Below are positions 8,609 to 17,272 of a stretch of 64,000 nt of DNA, in pieces. The position numbers and the translations under genes were made by a program. Each line of letters opens with the position of its first letter. The first letter of the stretch is position 1. The notes beneath the pieces were generated by a model that made no database searches, was not told the DNA's origin, and worked only from the letters and a program-made list of their open reading frames with translations. The DNA is from Nocardioides sp. R-C-SC26 (GTDB lineage Bacteria > Actinomycetota > Actinomycetes > Propionibacteriales > Nocardioidaceae), in NCBI RefSeq assembly GCF_021246465.1, contig NZ_JAHRHK010000012.1:41508-105507 (forward strand), read 5' to 3'.

Positions 8609-9931
8609 ATGACGGAGACGACGTCGCTGCCCCGACGCGTTCGCGTGGGCTACGGGCTCGGTTCGGTGGCGACCGGTGCCTTCGGCACCGTGCCGGGCCT
8701 GATGCTTCTCCCGTACCTGACCGACACCCTGGGTGTGACGGCTCTCGTCGCAGGTCTGGTCGTCCTGCTCCCCAAGGCCTGGGACGTCGTGCTCAATCCG
8801 ATCGCCGGTCGGATCAGCGATCGCAGTGACCATCCGCTCGGGCCGCGGCGGCCCTTCCTGCTGCGCGCCGGCCTTCCGCTGGCTCTGGCCTTCGCGCTGA
8901 TCTTCGCCTCGCCGGGCTTCTCCAACACCGTGGTCGAGACGGCGTGGGTGCTGGTGTTCTTCCTCGCTGCCGCGACGGCCTACGCGTTCTTCCAGGTGCC
9001 CTACGTCGCGATGCCGGCGGAGATGACGACGTCCTACCTCGAGCGCACCCGCCTGATGACCTGGCGGGTGGCGATCCTCGCGTCGACGATCCTGGTCGCC
9101 GGCGCCAGCGCGCCGGCCATCCGTGACGCCGTGGGAGGGCGCGACGGCTATCGCTTGATGGGCGTGGTGATGGCCGTCCTCATCCTGGCGGGCGTCATCG
9201 GGGCCTATCGCGGCACCCGCCGCGCGCCGGTGGGGCGCGCGACGCCGGGCCCGGGCACGTTGCGCGACCAGCTCCGGATCGTCGCCGAACAGCGCCAGTT
9301 CAGGCTGCTGCTCACCACGTTCGTGCTGCAGGCGCTCGCCACGGGCGCGATGCTCGCCGGGGTCGACTACCTCGCCGGCGACGTCCTCGAGCGCAGCGGT
9401 GCCGCGACGATCCTCTTCGTCTGCTTCGTCGGCCCCGCTCTCGTCCTGACACCCCTGTGGGCTCAGCTCGGCTCGCGGATCGGGAAGAAGCGCGGCTACG
9501 TGCTCTCGTCCTCGGTGCTGCTCGTCGGCGCGGTGATCGCGTCGACGGCGCAGGTCGCGCCCGCCCCCGTGGTCTTCGCGGCCGTGGGGCTGGTGGGCGT
9601 CGGCTACGCCGGCTGCCAGGTGTTCCCCCTTGCGATGCTGCCCGACGTCGCGGCGGTGGACGCGCGCACCAGCGGCACGAGCCGGGTCGGCGTCTTCACG
9701 GGCGTCTGGACGGCGGGCGAGACCCTCGGACTCGCCGTCGGGCCGGGCCTGTTCGCCGTGGTGCTCGCCGTCGGAAGCTATCGCTCGGGCACCACGGGCG
9801 ACATCGTGCAACCGGACTCCGCACTCACCGCCATCACCCTCGGCTTCTCCGTGGTGCCGGCGGCGCTGGTTCTGCTCAGCCTGTGGTGGTTGGGCCGCTA
9901 CTCCCTCGACGCCCAGGAGGTCGACCGATGA
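8609..9931 (+). CDS. GPH/MFS-type transporter
   Basis: Integral membrane transporter of 440 residues with about 12 hydrophobic segments, of the glycoside-pentoside-hexuronide type (MFS_2). Its N-terminus VGYGLGSVATGAFGTVP and the DPIAGRISDR-like loop NPIAGRISDRSDHPLGPRRP are typical. The substrate is unknown. Its stop overlaps the next gene's ATG (ATGA), so it is almost certainly co-translated with the PLP decarboxylase, which suggests the pair imports or exports that enzyme's substrate or product. Confidence 0.88.
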   Translation: MTETTSLPRRVRVGYGLGSVATGAFGTVPGLMLLPYLTDTLGVTALVAGLVVLLPKAWDVVLNPIAGRISDRSDHPLGPRRPFLLRAGLPLALAFALIFASPGFSNTVVETAWVLVFFLAAATAYAFFQVPYVAMPAEMTTSYLERTRLMTWRVAILASTILVAGASAPAIRDAVGGRDGYRLMGVVMAVLILAGVIGAYRGTRRAPVGRATPGPGTLRDQLRIVAEQRQFRLLLTTFVLQALATGAMLAGVDYLAGDVLERSGAATILFVCFVGPALVLTPLWAQLGSRIGKKRGYVLSSSVLLVGAVIASTAQVAPAPVVFAAVGLVGVGYAGCQVFPLAMLPDVAAVDARTSGTSRVGVFTGVWTAGETLGLAVGPGLFAVVLAVGSYRSGTTGDIVQPDSALTAITLGFSVVPAALVLLSLWWLGRYSLDAQEVDR

Positions 9932-11367
9932 CCGAGCAGTTGCGCCGCCGTCTGGATGAGCTGCGAGCGAACGACCTCCCGGTGCACGGGGGGCGCACGC
10001 TCGCCTATGTCTACGACTCCGGGTTGGCCGAGGTCGACGCCGTCGGCCGTGAGGCGGTCGCGGCCTTCGCGGGGACCAACGGGCTGGACCCGACGGCGTT
10101 CCCCAGCCTGCTGCGGATGGAGAACGATCTCGTCGCGATGGCCTGCGACCTCCTCGACGCACCCGCAGGCGCGGTCGGCACGGTGACCTCCGGGGGGACC
10201 GAGTCGGTGCTGCTCGCCGTCCAGGGGGCTCGTGATGCGCGCCCCGACGTGCCGGGCCGCCCGAACCTGGTCGTACCGGACACGGCGCACGCCGCGTTCC
10301 ACAAGGCCGCGCACTACTTCGGGCTCGAGACGCGCATCGTGCCGGTCGGCCCCGACCATCGGGCCGACGTGGAGGCGATGATCGCCGCGATCGACGACAG
10401 CACCGTGCTCGTGGTCGCCAGCGCGCCGTCGTACGCCCACGGGGTGATCGATCCGGTCGCCGCTCTCGCGGCCGCTGCCGCCGAACGCGGCATCCGGTGC
10501 CACGTCGACGCGTGCATCGGCGGGTGGGTGCTCGGATGGGCAGCGCGACTCGGCCGGGAGGTCGTGCCGTGGACGTTCGCCGTCGACGGCGTCACCTCGA
10601 TCTCGGTGGACCTGCACAAGTACGGCTACGCCCCCAAGGGCACCTCCTTGCTCCTGCACCGCTCGGCGGAGCTTCGTCGTCCGCAGTTCTTCGCCTGGGC
10701 GGACTGGCCGGGCTACACGATGCTCAACACCACGATGCAGTCCACGAAGTCGGGCGGTCCGCTTGCGGGTGCCTGGGCCGTCGCCCAGCACCTGGGCGAG
10801 CAGGGCTACCTCGACCTCACACGCGCAGCGCTGGACGCCACCGACGTCATCGCCGGCGTGGTGGAGCGCACCGAGCACCTGCACCTGCTGTGCCGGCCCG
10901 ATTCGACGCTGATCGCGCTGCGGACCGACGAGGCGCTCGATCCCTTCACGTTGTGCGACGAGATGGCAGCGCGCGGCTGGCACGTGCAGCCTCAGCTCTC
11001 CTACCGCACCCAGGGGCCCACGGTGCACCTCTCGGTGAGTGCGGGCACCGCCCAGCACCTCGCGGAGTTCGAGGAGGCGCTCGCCGCCGCCGTGGCCGCG
11101 TCCGTCGCCGCCGGGCCGGTGCAGGTCGACGACGGCGTGGCCGCGGTCGTCGCGGCGCTGGACCCGACGTCGCTCAGCGACGAGGACTTCGACGGTCTGC
11201 TGGCCGCCGCGGGCCTGATCGGTGATGCCCCCGGCGATGGTGGGCAGGCCCTGGCACTGCCCGAGCGGATGGCGGAGGTGAACGCGCTGCTCGACCTCGC
11301 GACGCCATCGTTGCGCGAAGCCGTCCTCGTGGCCTTCCTGGACCGTCTCAGCCGCCCGGTGGGGTAG
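9928..11367 (+). CDS. PLP-dependent group II decarboxylase, sphingosine-1-phosphate-lyase-like
   Basis: PLP enzyme of 479 residues. The cofactor lysine is Lys231 in SVDLHKYGYAPKGTS, and SGGTESVLLAV binds the phosphate. DWPGYTMLNTTMQSTKSGG matches the sphingosine-phosphate lyase branch rather than glutamate decarboxylases. The substrate is not known; an amine- or sphingoid-like phosphate is possible. About 80 C-terminal residues (from roughly 400) lie beyond the catalytic core and look Ala/Asp-rich. ATG 9928 overlaps the transporter stop by 4 bp. A longer upstream start would run through the transporter and is rejected. Confidence 0.9.
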   Translation: MTEQLRRRLDELRANDLPVHGGRTLAYVYDSGLAEVDAVGREAVAAFAGTNGLDPTAFPSLLRMENDLVAMACDLLDAPAGAVGTVTSGGTESVLLAVQGARDARPDVPGRPNLVVPDTAHAAFHKAAHYFGLETRIVPVGPDHRADVEAMIAAIDDSTVLVVASAPSYAHGVIDPVAALAAAAAERGIRCHVDACIGGWVLGWAARLGREVVPWTFAVDGVTSISVDLHKYGYAPKGTSLLLHRSAELRRPQFFAWADWPGYTMLNTTMQSTKSGGPLAGAWAVAQHLGEQGYLDLTRAALDATDVIAGVVERTEHLHLLCRPDSTLIALRTDEALDPFTLCDEMAARGWHVQPQLSYRTQGPTVHLSVSAGTAQHLAEFEEALAAAVAASVAAGPVQVDDGVAAVVAALDPTSLSDEDFDGLLAAAGLIGDAPGDGGQALALPERMAEVNALLDLATPSLREAVLVAFLDRLSRPVG

Positions 11368-11404
11368 GCGCGCTGCCGGAGGTCGATCTCCTAGTCTGGG
11401 GTCC

Positions 11405-13060
11405 GTGCCCTCCAAGATCAGCGCTGGCGTCTCCTCGGCCGGCACCTCCCTCAAGGTGCTGGGTCGTGCCGGGATCATCCGTCCGTACTCGCCACTGGTG
11501 CTCGGCCGGCTGCTGAAGACGTTGCGCGCCTGGGGTACCGGACCTGCGGGAGGTTTCACCTCTCTCGCTCTGCGGGCGCCGGACCAGGTGGGCCTCATCG
11601 ACGAGCGGGGCTCACTCACCTTCGGCGAGCTCCACTCCCGGTCGAACTCACTGGCTCGGGCCCTGCGTGAGCGCGGTGTGGGCGAAGGCGACGGCGTCGC
11701 CATCATGTGCCGCAACCACCGCGGGTTCATCGACGCGAGCATCGCGGCCGCGAAGCTCGGCGCCGACGCCCTCTACCTCAACACCGCGTTCGCGGGCCCC
11801 CAGCTGGTCGAGGTGCTCGAGCGCGACAAGCCGAGCGTCCTCATCTACGACCAGGAGTTCACCGGCCTCGTCGCGAAGGCAGACGTCGATCTCACGATCA
11901 TCGGGTGGTGCGACGATCCGGTCGACGGGGTGGACACCCTGGACGCCCTGATCGAGACCCACGACGACGCCGACCACACGCCGCCGGAGCGGCACGGTCG
12001 CACGATCATCCTGACCTCGGGCACCACCGGAACGCCCAAGGGCGCGCCGCGCAACGAGGCCGGCATCGACGCCGCCGTCTCGCTGCTCTCGGGGATCCCG
12101 CTCAAGTACGGCTGGCGCACCCACGTGGCCGCGCCGCTCTTCCATACCTGGGGGTTCGCCCACTTCGCGCTCGGCATGCTGTTGGGCTCGACCCTGGTGC
12201 TGCGGCGCAAGTTCGACCCTGAGACCTTCCTGGCGACCATCGAGGACGAGCGGTGCGACTCCGCCGTTGTCATCCCCGTGATGCTGCAGCGTGTGCTCGC
12301 GCTGCCGGAGGAGATCCAGCGCCGCTACGACGTCCCGACGCTGCAGGTGGTGGCCAGTTCGGGATCGGCGCTGCCCGGCGACCTGGCGACGACCTGGATG
12401 GACCGCTTCGGCGACAACCTCTACAGCATCTATGGCTCCACCGAGGTGGCCTACGCCGCCATCGCGGGCCCGCGCGACCTGCGCGCCGCGCCCTCCACTG
12501 CGGGCAAGCCGCCGTACGCGACCGTCGTCAAGATCCTCGACGACCAGGGCAGCGAGGTACCCGACGGCACGTCGGGCCGCATCTTCGTCGGCAACGGACT
12601 GCTCTTCGAGGGCTACGTCGGCGGGGGACACAAGGAGGTCATCGACGGCCTGATGTCCTCCGGTGACGTCGGTCGTTTCGCCGAGGACGGTCGCCTCTAC
12701 GTCGAGGGCCGTGACGACGAGATGATCGTCTCCGGCGGGGAGAACGTCTTCCCCAAGGAGGTCGAGGACTGTCTCGCGCGCCACGACGGCGTCACCGAGG
12801 TCGCCGCGATCGGCGTCGACGACGACGAGTACGGCAAGCGACTGCGTGCGTTCGTCGTGCTGGCCGAGGCGAGCGGGGTCACCGAGGACGACCTCAAGGG
12901 GTGGGTGAAGGAGAACCTCGCGCGCTACAAGGTGCCGCGGGAGATCGTCTTCCTCGAGGAGCTGCCCCGCAACGCGACCGGCAAGGTGCTGAAGCGGGAG
13001 CTCGTCCAGCACTCGGAGGAATCGAAGGACCAGGCCGACACGGGCGATCGAGACGCGTGA
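11405..13060 (+). CDS. AMP-binding acyl-CoA synthetase (FadD-like)
   Basis: Activates a carboxylic acid, probably a long-chain fatty acid, through an acyl-AMP to the CoA thioester. In 551 residues it shows the P-loop-like ILTSGTTGTPKGAPR, the YGSTEVAYAA motif, VEGRDDEMIVSGGENVFPKE and the C-terminal lysine segment LPRNATGKVLKRE. GTG 11405 is the start; upstream sequence is short and non-coding. No membrane segments. The next gene, a peroxiredoxin, starts within its stop codon (GTGA). The acyl chain length cannot be read from sequence. Confidence 0.92.
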   Translation: MPSKISAGVSSAGTSLKVLGRAGIIRPYSPLVLGRLLKTLRAWGTGPAGGFTSLALRAPDQVGLIDERGSLTFGELHSRSNSLARALRERGVGEGDGVAIMCRNHRGFIDASIAAAKLGADALYLNTAFAGPQLVEVLERDKPSVLIYDQEFTGLVAKADVDLTIIGWCDDPVDGVDTLDALIETHDDADHTPPERHGRTIILTSGTTGTPKGAPRNEAGIDAAVSLLSGIPLKYGWRTHVAAPLFHTWGFAHFALGMLLGSTLVLRRKFDPETFLATIEDERCDSAVVIPVMLQRVLALPEEIQRRYDVPTLQVVASSGSALPGDLATTWMDRFGDNLYSIYGSTEVAYAAIAGPRDLRAAPSTAGKPPYATVVKILDDQGSEVPDGTSGRIFVGNGLLFEGYVGGGHKEVIDGLMSSGDVGRFAEDGRLYVEGRDDEMIVSGGENVFPKEVEDCLARHDGVTEVAAIGVDDDEYGKRLRAFVVLAEASGVTEDDLKGWVKENLARYKVPREIVFLEELPRNATGKVLKRELVQHSEESKDQADTGDRDA

Positions 13061-13530
13061 GCATGGTGCCCGTCGGCGCGCAGGCGCCCGACTTCATGTT
13101 GCGCGACCAGTTCGGCCAGAACGTGCGGCTGCGCGACTTCCGTGGCCGCAAGTCGGTGCTGCTGCTCTTCTACCCGTTCGCGTTCTCCGGGGTGTGCACG
13201 GGCGAGATGTCGGGTGTGCGCGACCGACTCGCCGACTTCGTCACCTTCGACACCGAGGTGCTGGCGATCTCGTGCGATCCCGTCTACGCGCTGCGCACAT
13301 TCGCCGACACCGACGGCCTCAACTTCCCGTTGCTCAGCGACTTCTGGCCGCATGGTGAGGTCTCGCGCGCCTACGGGGTCTTCGACGAGGAGCGTGGAGC
13401 ACCGACGAGGTCGTCGTACGTGCTCGACTCCACTGGCGTCGTGCGATGGTCGGTGGCCAATCCGCTGCACGAGAGCCGCGACCTGCACGCACACCTGAAG
13501 GAGCTGCGCACCGCCGTCGAACCGGTCTAG
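13057..13530 (+). CDS. AhpE-like peroxiredoxin
   Basis: Thiol peroxidase reducing H2O2 or organic peroxides in the cytosol. The 157-residue protein has the thioredoxin fold start PVGAQAPDFMLRDQFGQ and the peroxidatic Cys47 in FYPFAFSGVCTGE, where the usual Thr of PxxxTxxC is Ser44. Another Cys (Cys73) lies in ISCDPVYALRTF. This resembles mycobacterial AhpE. GTG 13057 overlaps the ligase stop; an in-frame ATG at 13063 is an equally good start. A strong hairpin follows the gene. Confidence 0.92.
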   Translation: MSMVPVGAQAPDFMLRDQFGQNVRLRDFRGRKSVLLLFYPFAFSGVCTGEMSGVRDRLADFVTFDTEVLAISCDPVYALRTFADTDGLNFPLLSDFWPHGEVSRAYGVFDEERGAPTRSSYVLDSTGVVRWSVANPLHESRDLHAHLKELRTAVEPV

Positions 13531-13604
13531 ACGGGCTGGAGATTCTTGAACGAGTTCACGGGTTCTGCTGGATTCCCTCGGCAGCCCGGCTAGTATTCAA
13601 TTGT

Positions 13605-13646
13605 CGAACCGCTGGTGACCCGAGACGCCAGCGGTTCGACTCGTTT
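13605..13646 (+). terminator. stem-loop terminator after the peroxiredoxin
   Basis: CGAACCGCTGG (13605-13615) pairs perfectly with CCAGCGGTTCG (13628-13638) over a 12-nt loop and is followed by ACTCGTTTT. It lies between the ligase-peroxiredoxin operon and tRNA-Val. The U-run is short, as is common in high-GC actinobacteria. Confidence 0.75.
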
Positions 13647-13715
13647 TCGGACGCTTCTCGCCGCGCGGCCCGGTTCGTCGTGCCCGTGCTCGCCGACTAG
13701 GCTTGATGTCCGTTC

Positions 13716-13787
13716 GGACGTGTAGCTCAGCGGTAGAGCGCCTCCCTTACAAGGAGGTGGTCGGGGGTTCGATCCCCTCCGCGTCCA
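13716..13787 (+). tRNA. tRNA-Val (anticodon UAC)
   Basis: A 72-nt cloverleaf: acceptor GGACGTG pairs with CGCGTCC (one G-U), with discriminator A at 13787. The D arm is GCTCAGCGGTAGAGC, the anticodon stem CCTCC/GGAGG encloses loop CTTACAA (anticodon TAC), and the T arm contains GGTTCGATCC. CCA is not encoded. It reads GUA/GUG valine codons. Confidence 0.96.
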
Positions 13788-13820
13788 CCCAGCTCGAGGT
13801 CTTCCTGCTGCGATCGGGCC

Positions 13821-14138
13821 TCAGGAGGTACCGACCGGTGCCAGCGGCCGGAAGCGCGGCTCCGGGTCGGTGTCATCGGCAGTCGGGCGGACGAAGTCGT
13901 AGCCGGCGGTGAGCACCACCTCGGCCTCGGCCTCGGCAGCGGTCCGCGCTCGATCCAGGCACTCGGTGTGGAGCGGCGGGGAGTGGAACTCGTTGCGTGC
14001 CACTTCGCCGGCGTCGCCGAGGAACGCGATCGGCCGCCCGAGCGGCCGGCCACACGCCCCGCAGAGTCGCGCCAGGGCACACTCGGTCACCTTGCGACGT
14101 GTCAGGACGCCGTCGGGCCAGGCGAACAACGTGCTCAC
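13821..14138 (-). CDS. small protein with a CxxC zinc-ribbon-like site
   Basis: A 105-residue protein of unknown function. It carries LCGACGRPLG (CxxC) at residues about 23-30 and a second metal-ligand-like segment FHSPPLHTECLDRA, which together could bind Zn. Similar Cys/His modules occur in short actinobacterial and phage proteins. GTG at 14138 overlaps the desaturase stop (GTGA), so it is the last gene of the reductase-desaturase operon. Whether it assists the desaturase or only shares its transcript is unknown. Confidence 0.7.
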   Translation of the reverse strand: MSTLFAWPDGVLTRRKVTECALARLCGACGRPLGRPIAFLGDAGEVARNEFHSPPLHTECLDRARTAAEAEAEVVLTAGYDFVRPTADDTDPEPRFRPLAPVGTS

Positions 14139-15358
14139 CCGCGAGCGCCCTCCTTGGTGCGAGACCAGCCGCCGAGCTCGGTGCGACGTTCCTGGCGGTC
14201 CTCGTGATGCAGCCGCCCGTGCTCGATCGTGACGTCCTTGCCCGTCGGCGGCCGGTCGTCCGAGGTCATCTTGTTCGGCAGAGCGAGCTTGTGGATGGTC
14301 CGCAGCACCTGGCCGTACTGCTTGTACAGGGGGCCGGTGGTGTAGGGGATCTCGTACTTCTCGCACAGGGCGCGGATCTCGGGGGAGATCTCGGCGTAGT
14401 GGTTGCTGACGAGGTCGGGGAACAGGTGGTGCTCGATCTGGTAGCCGAGGTTTCCGCTCATGATGTGCAGCAGCTTGCCGCCCTCGAAGTTGGCCGTGCC
14501 CAGGATCTGGCGCAGGTACCACTCGGCACGCGTCTCGTCCTCGAGTTCCTCCTCGGTGAAGTGCAGGGCGCCGTCGGGGAAGTGGCCGCAGAAGATGATC
14601 AGGTACGCCCACACGTTGCGCATCACGTTGGCCGTGGCGTTGGCCTTGAGCGTCGACTTCCACTGGCGTCCGCTGAGCGCCGGGTAGAGCACGTAGTCCT
14701 TGACGATCTGGTTGCGGCCCTTCTTCAGGATCTGGCGCAGCTGGCGCTTCATCTCCTTCGGGTCCTTCTTACCCGTGCGGATCGCTTCCAGGTCGAGGTC
14801 GTGCAGTGCCACGCCCCATTGGAAGAGCCCGGCGAGCAACGCGTTGTAGACCGGCTGCCCCAGGTTGACCGGGTGCCACTTCTGCTCGCGCGCCATCCGC
14901 AGCACGCCGTAGCCGATGTCGTTGTCGTAGCCGAGCACGTTGGTGAACTGGTGGTGGATGTAGTTGTGGCTGTGCTTCCACTGCTCAGCTGGCTGCCCGG
15001 TGTCCCACTCCCAGGAGGAGGAGTGGATCTCCGGATCGTTCATCCAGTCCCACTGCCCGTGCATGACGTTGTGGCCGATCTCCATGTTCTCCAGGATCTT
15101 GGCCAGGCCCAGCGAGATCGCACTCGCCGCCAGGATCGGACGCCGGTACCGCGGCTCGAGCGGGGAACTCACGATCATCCCGATGCGGGCGGAGGCCGCC
15201 ATCCACCTCTGGGTGCGGATGACCCTCCGGATGTAGGCGGCGTCGGCGGCGCCTCGGGCCTGTTCGACACGTTCGCGGATGGCGTCGAGTTCGCGCCCGA
15301 TCGCCTCCACGTCGGTGTCGGTGAGGTGGCAGTACTCCTGGACGTCTGCGATGGCCAC
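14135..15358 (-). CDS. acyl-lipid/acyl-CoA desaturase (DesA3/FADS type)
   Basis: Membrane di-iron desaturase that introduces a double bond into fatty acyl chains using O2 and electrons from the upstream-encoded reductase. The 407-residue protein has the three His boxes: GHNVMHGQWDW, HNYIHHQFTN and YQIEHHLFPD. Short hydrophobic stretches near the boxes fit membrane embedding. ATG at 15358 gives MAIADVQEYC. It lies 33 bp after the reductase gene, the same pair as Rv3230c-Rv3229c in M. tuberculosis, where the product is a stearoyl-CoA delta-9 desaturase. The exact position of desaturation is inferred. Confidence 0.93.
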   Translation of the reverse strand: MAIADVQEYCHLTDTDVEAIGRELDAIRERVEQARGAADAAYIRRVIRTQRWMAASARIGMIVSSPLEPRYRRPILAASAISLGLAKILENMEIGHNVMHGQWDWMNDPEIHSSSWEWDTGQPAEQWKHSHNYIHHQFTNVLGYDNDIGYGVLRMAREQKWHPVNLGQPVYNALLAGLFQWGVALHDLDLEAIRTGKKDPKEMKRQLRQILKKGRNQIVKDYVLYPALSGRQWKSTLKANATANVMRNVWAYLIIFCGHFPDGALHFTEEELEDETRAEWYLRQILGTANFEGGKLLHIMSGNLGYQIEHHLFPDLVSNHYAEISPEIRALCEKYEIPYTTGPLYKQYGQVLRTIHKLALPNKMTSDDRPPTGKDVTIEHGRLHHEDRQERRTELGGWSRTKEGARG

Positions 15359-15391
15359 GTCGGTCTCCTGAGGTCGGTGAGATGTTGGTCG

Positions 15392-16498
15392 TCAGATGGC
15401 GAGCGTGCAGGGCCCGACCGGGACGGTCACGCAGGTCTGCACCTGCTCGTTGGGCTGGTTGAACTCCTCGCCGGTACGCAGGTCGCGGACGGTGCCGTTG
15501 ATCTTGGTGACGGTGCAGGTGTGGCAGATCCCGACCCGGCAGCCGTACGGCATGCCGACGCCGGCGTTCTCGCCGGCTTCGAGCACCGTCGTGGCGCCGT
15601 CGACCTCGATCTCCTTCAGCGAGTTGCGGAAGGTGATGGCACCGCCCTCGCCGCCGTCGGTCCCGAGCTGGAGGGAGAACCGCTCGAGGTGGAGCAGGTC
15701 CCCGATCTGGTGACGCTCCCAGTGCGCTTCGACGGCGTCGAGCATCGGCGCCGGACCGCAGGCCCAGGTCTCACGCTCGCGCCAGTCCGGCGCGAGGGCA
15801 TCGAGCCCGGCGAGGTCGAAGATGCCCTGGTCGTCGGAGAACCATTCGTGCACGGTCAGGCTGGCGTGCTTCTCGTGCAACGCGGCCAGCTCGCTGCGGA
15901 AGATCATCCGCTCCGGCGTCGTGGAGGCGTAGTGCAGGACGACGTCGCTCATCGTGTCGCGACGGTCCAACGTGCGCAGCATCGACATCACCGGCGTGAT
16001 CCCGGAACCGCCCACCAGGAAGAGCGACTTGGCCGGGGGCGGGTCAGGCAGCACGAAGTCGCCGCTGGGCGTCGCCAACCGCACGATGGTGCCGGGCTCG
16101 AGGCCGTTGACCAGGTGGTCGGAGAGGAAGCCCTCGGGCATCGCGCGCACGGTGATCGCGAGCGTGCGTCCCGACCTCTTCGGCGGTGAGCTGACCGAGT
16201 AGGAGCGCCAGTGGAACTTGCCGCCGATGTCCACGCCGATGCCGACGTACTGGCCGGGACGATGCTGGTAGCGCCACCCCCAGCCGGGGCGGATGACGAG
16301 CGTGGCGGCGTCGTCGGTCTCGGGGATGACCTTCTCCACCCGGCCGCGTAGCTCGCGCGAACTCCACAGCGGGTTGAGCAGCGTCAGATAGTCGTCGGGG
16401 AGCAGGGGTGTGGTGAGCTTGTCCGCACCCTTGCGGACGCGTTCCCAGGTGCCCTGCTTCGGTGCCCGCGTGTCGCTGCTCACCAGCTCAGCGAACAC
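15392..16498 (-). CDS. ferredoxin-NAD(P)H reductase with C-terminal 2Fe-2S domain
   Basis: Electron-transfer partner of the desaturase. The 368-residue protein starts with an FAD-binding module (RPGQYVGIGVDIGG and WRSYSVSSPP), continues with the NAD(P)H site (LVGGSGITPVMSML, then CGPAPMLDAVE), and ends with a plant-type 2Fe-2S domain whose Cys lie in GCRVGICHTCTV plus VQTCVT. GTG at 16498 and GTG at 16483 are both possible starts. It is first in a three-gene operon; a short palindrome overlaps its promoter region. Confidence 0.93.
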   Translation of the reverse strand: MFAELVSSDTRAPKQGTWERVRKGADKLTTPLLPDDYLTLLNPLWSSRELRGRVEKVIPETDDAATLVIRPGWGWRYQHRPGQYVGIGVDIGGKFHWRSYSVSSPPKRSGRTLAITVRAMPEGFLSDHLVNGLEPGTIVRLATPSGDFVLPDPPPAKSLFLVGGSGITPVMSMLRTLDRRDTMSDVVLHYASTTPERMIFRSELAALHEKHASLTVHEWFSDDQGIFDLAGLDALAPDWRERETWACGPAPMLDAVEAHWERHQIGDLLHLERFSLQLGTDGGEGGAITFRNSLKEIEVDGATTVLEAGENAGVGMPYGCRVGICHTCTVTKINGTVRDLRTGEEFNQPNEQVQTCVTVPVGPCTLAI

Positions 16499-16501
16499 CT
16501 A

Positions 16502-16510
16502 TTCACTGAA
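16502..16510. promoter_or_regulatory. short palindrome upstream of the reductase-desaturase operon
   Basis: TTCA-C-TGAA, nearly abutting the reductase start. TetR-type regulators of desaturase operons often bind TGAAC/GTTCA arms, so this may be part of an operator. One short palindrome is weak evidence. Apart from the TGAGAG palindrome at 16707 and a small GGCAGG/CCTGCC stem near 16565, the 16511-16809 gap shows nothing. Confidence 0.25.
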
Positions 16511-16706
16511 CGCGTCAATCACCCGGCCGCGTCAGCATCGTGTCGTCGCATCGAGATCGGCCACGGCAGGGGCCTGCCTCAGATTCCGCTCACGCGGTCC
16601 CATCCGTTCTCATCGTCGCTCCGAACGACCGGGAGAGGCCCGTGCCGGCTCCGTGGGGGTGACCGGTGCGGGCCTCGTCCGGTGTTCAGCCCGGCAACCG
16701 ACACGG

Positions 16707-16720
16707 TGAGAGCACTCTCA
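16707..16720 (+). promoter_or_regulatory. TGAGAG-N2-CTCTCA operator upstream of the acidic protein/kinase unit
   Basis: A perfect inverted repeat TGAGAG-CA-CTCTCA, 90 bp upstream of the start at 16810. The same arrangement with spacer CT occurs at 20904-20917 in front of the other acidic-protein gene. Because the two units face each other around a response regulator gene, this is the best candidate for the regulator's binding site. Confidence 0.6.
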
Positions 16721-16809
16721 TGTCGACTTCACGGCGGCCTCACGCCCGCGCGATGGAGTTCCTTCACCACACCACAGGCCGGACCCCCGGCCCGACGGAA
16801 GGAACACCC

Positions 16810-17271
16810 ATGACCAAGCGCCCCCTTCTGACCGGCGGAGCCCTCGGTGTCGCCGGGCTCGTCGCTGCCGGACTTCTCGCATGGCCGACCACAGCCACCG
16901 CCTCGGTCCAGCTCGACGACGACCAGTTCGTCAAGCGCAACGAGGACACCCCCGAGCTCGCGCTCGTCGATGACGACGACGATGACGACGACACCGGGCG
17001 TGACCGGGTCGCCGAGAGGCTCGTGCTGAAGGATGGCAAGGCGGTCGCGCGCAAGTCCGCCGACACCGATACCAACACCCGGGCGCAGACGCGTACCCGT
17101 GGCACGCGCACGTTCGACAGTCGACCCAGCCGCACCGGCGGCCGATCCGGCGTGGACGACAGCCGCGACCGTCAGGTGCGCGACTGGACCTTCGACGGCG
17201 GCGACCGCACGATCGACTGGTCGCGCCACGACACCGACGACCGCAGCCGCAACAACACCCGCGGACGCTGA
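16810..17271 (+). CDS. exported acidic Asp-rich protein
   Basis: A 153-residue protein of unknown function. The N-terminus has a basic start (MTKRP), a hydrophobic core from about residues 8 to 27 and a WPTTATAS region that could be a signal peptidase site. The mature part contains an eight-Asp run in ALVDDDDDDDDTG (about residue 50) and then many alternating Asp/Arg segments such as DDSRDRQVRDW. It has no Cys and no known domain. ATG 16810 follows AAGGAA. The kinase gene begins 1 bp after its stop. The Asp run suggests divalent-cation binding outside the membrane, but that is inference. A similar protein is encoded at 20444-20857. Confidence 0.75.
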   Translation: MTKRPLLTGGALGVAGLVAAGLLAWPTTATASVQLDDDQFVKRNEDTPELALVDDDDDDDDTGRDRVAERLVLKDGKAVARKSADTDTNTRAQTRTRGTRTFDSRPSRTGGRSGVDDSRDRQVRDWTFDGGDRTIDWSRHDTDDRSRNNTRGR

Positions 17272-17272
17272 C

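Noticed and set aside
9457-9927. An N-terminal extension of the PLP decarboxylase into the transporter gene
   Set aside because: The extension is an out-of-frame reading of the transporter, and ATG 9928 gives the standard ATGA coupling and normal length.
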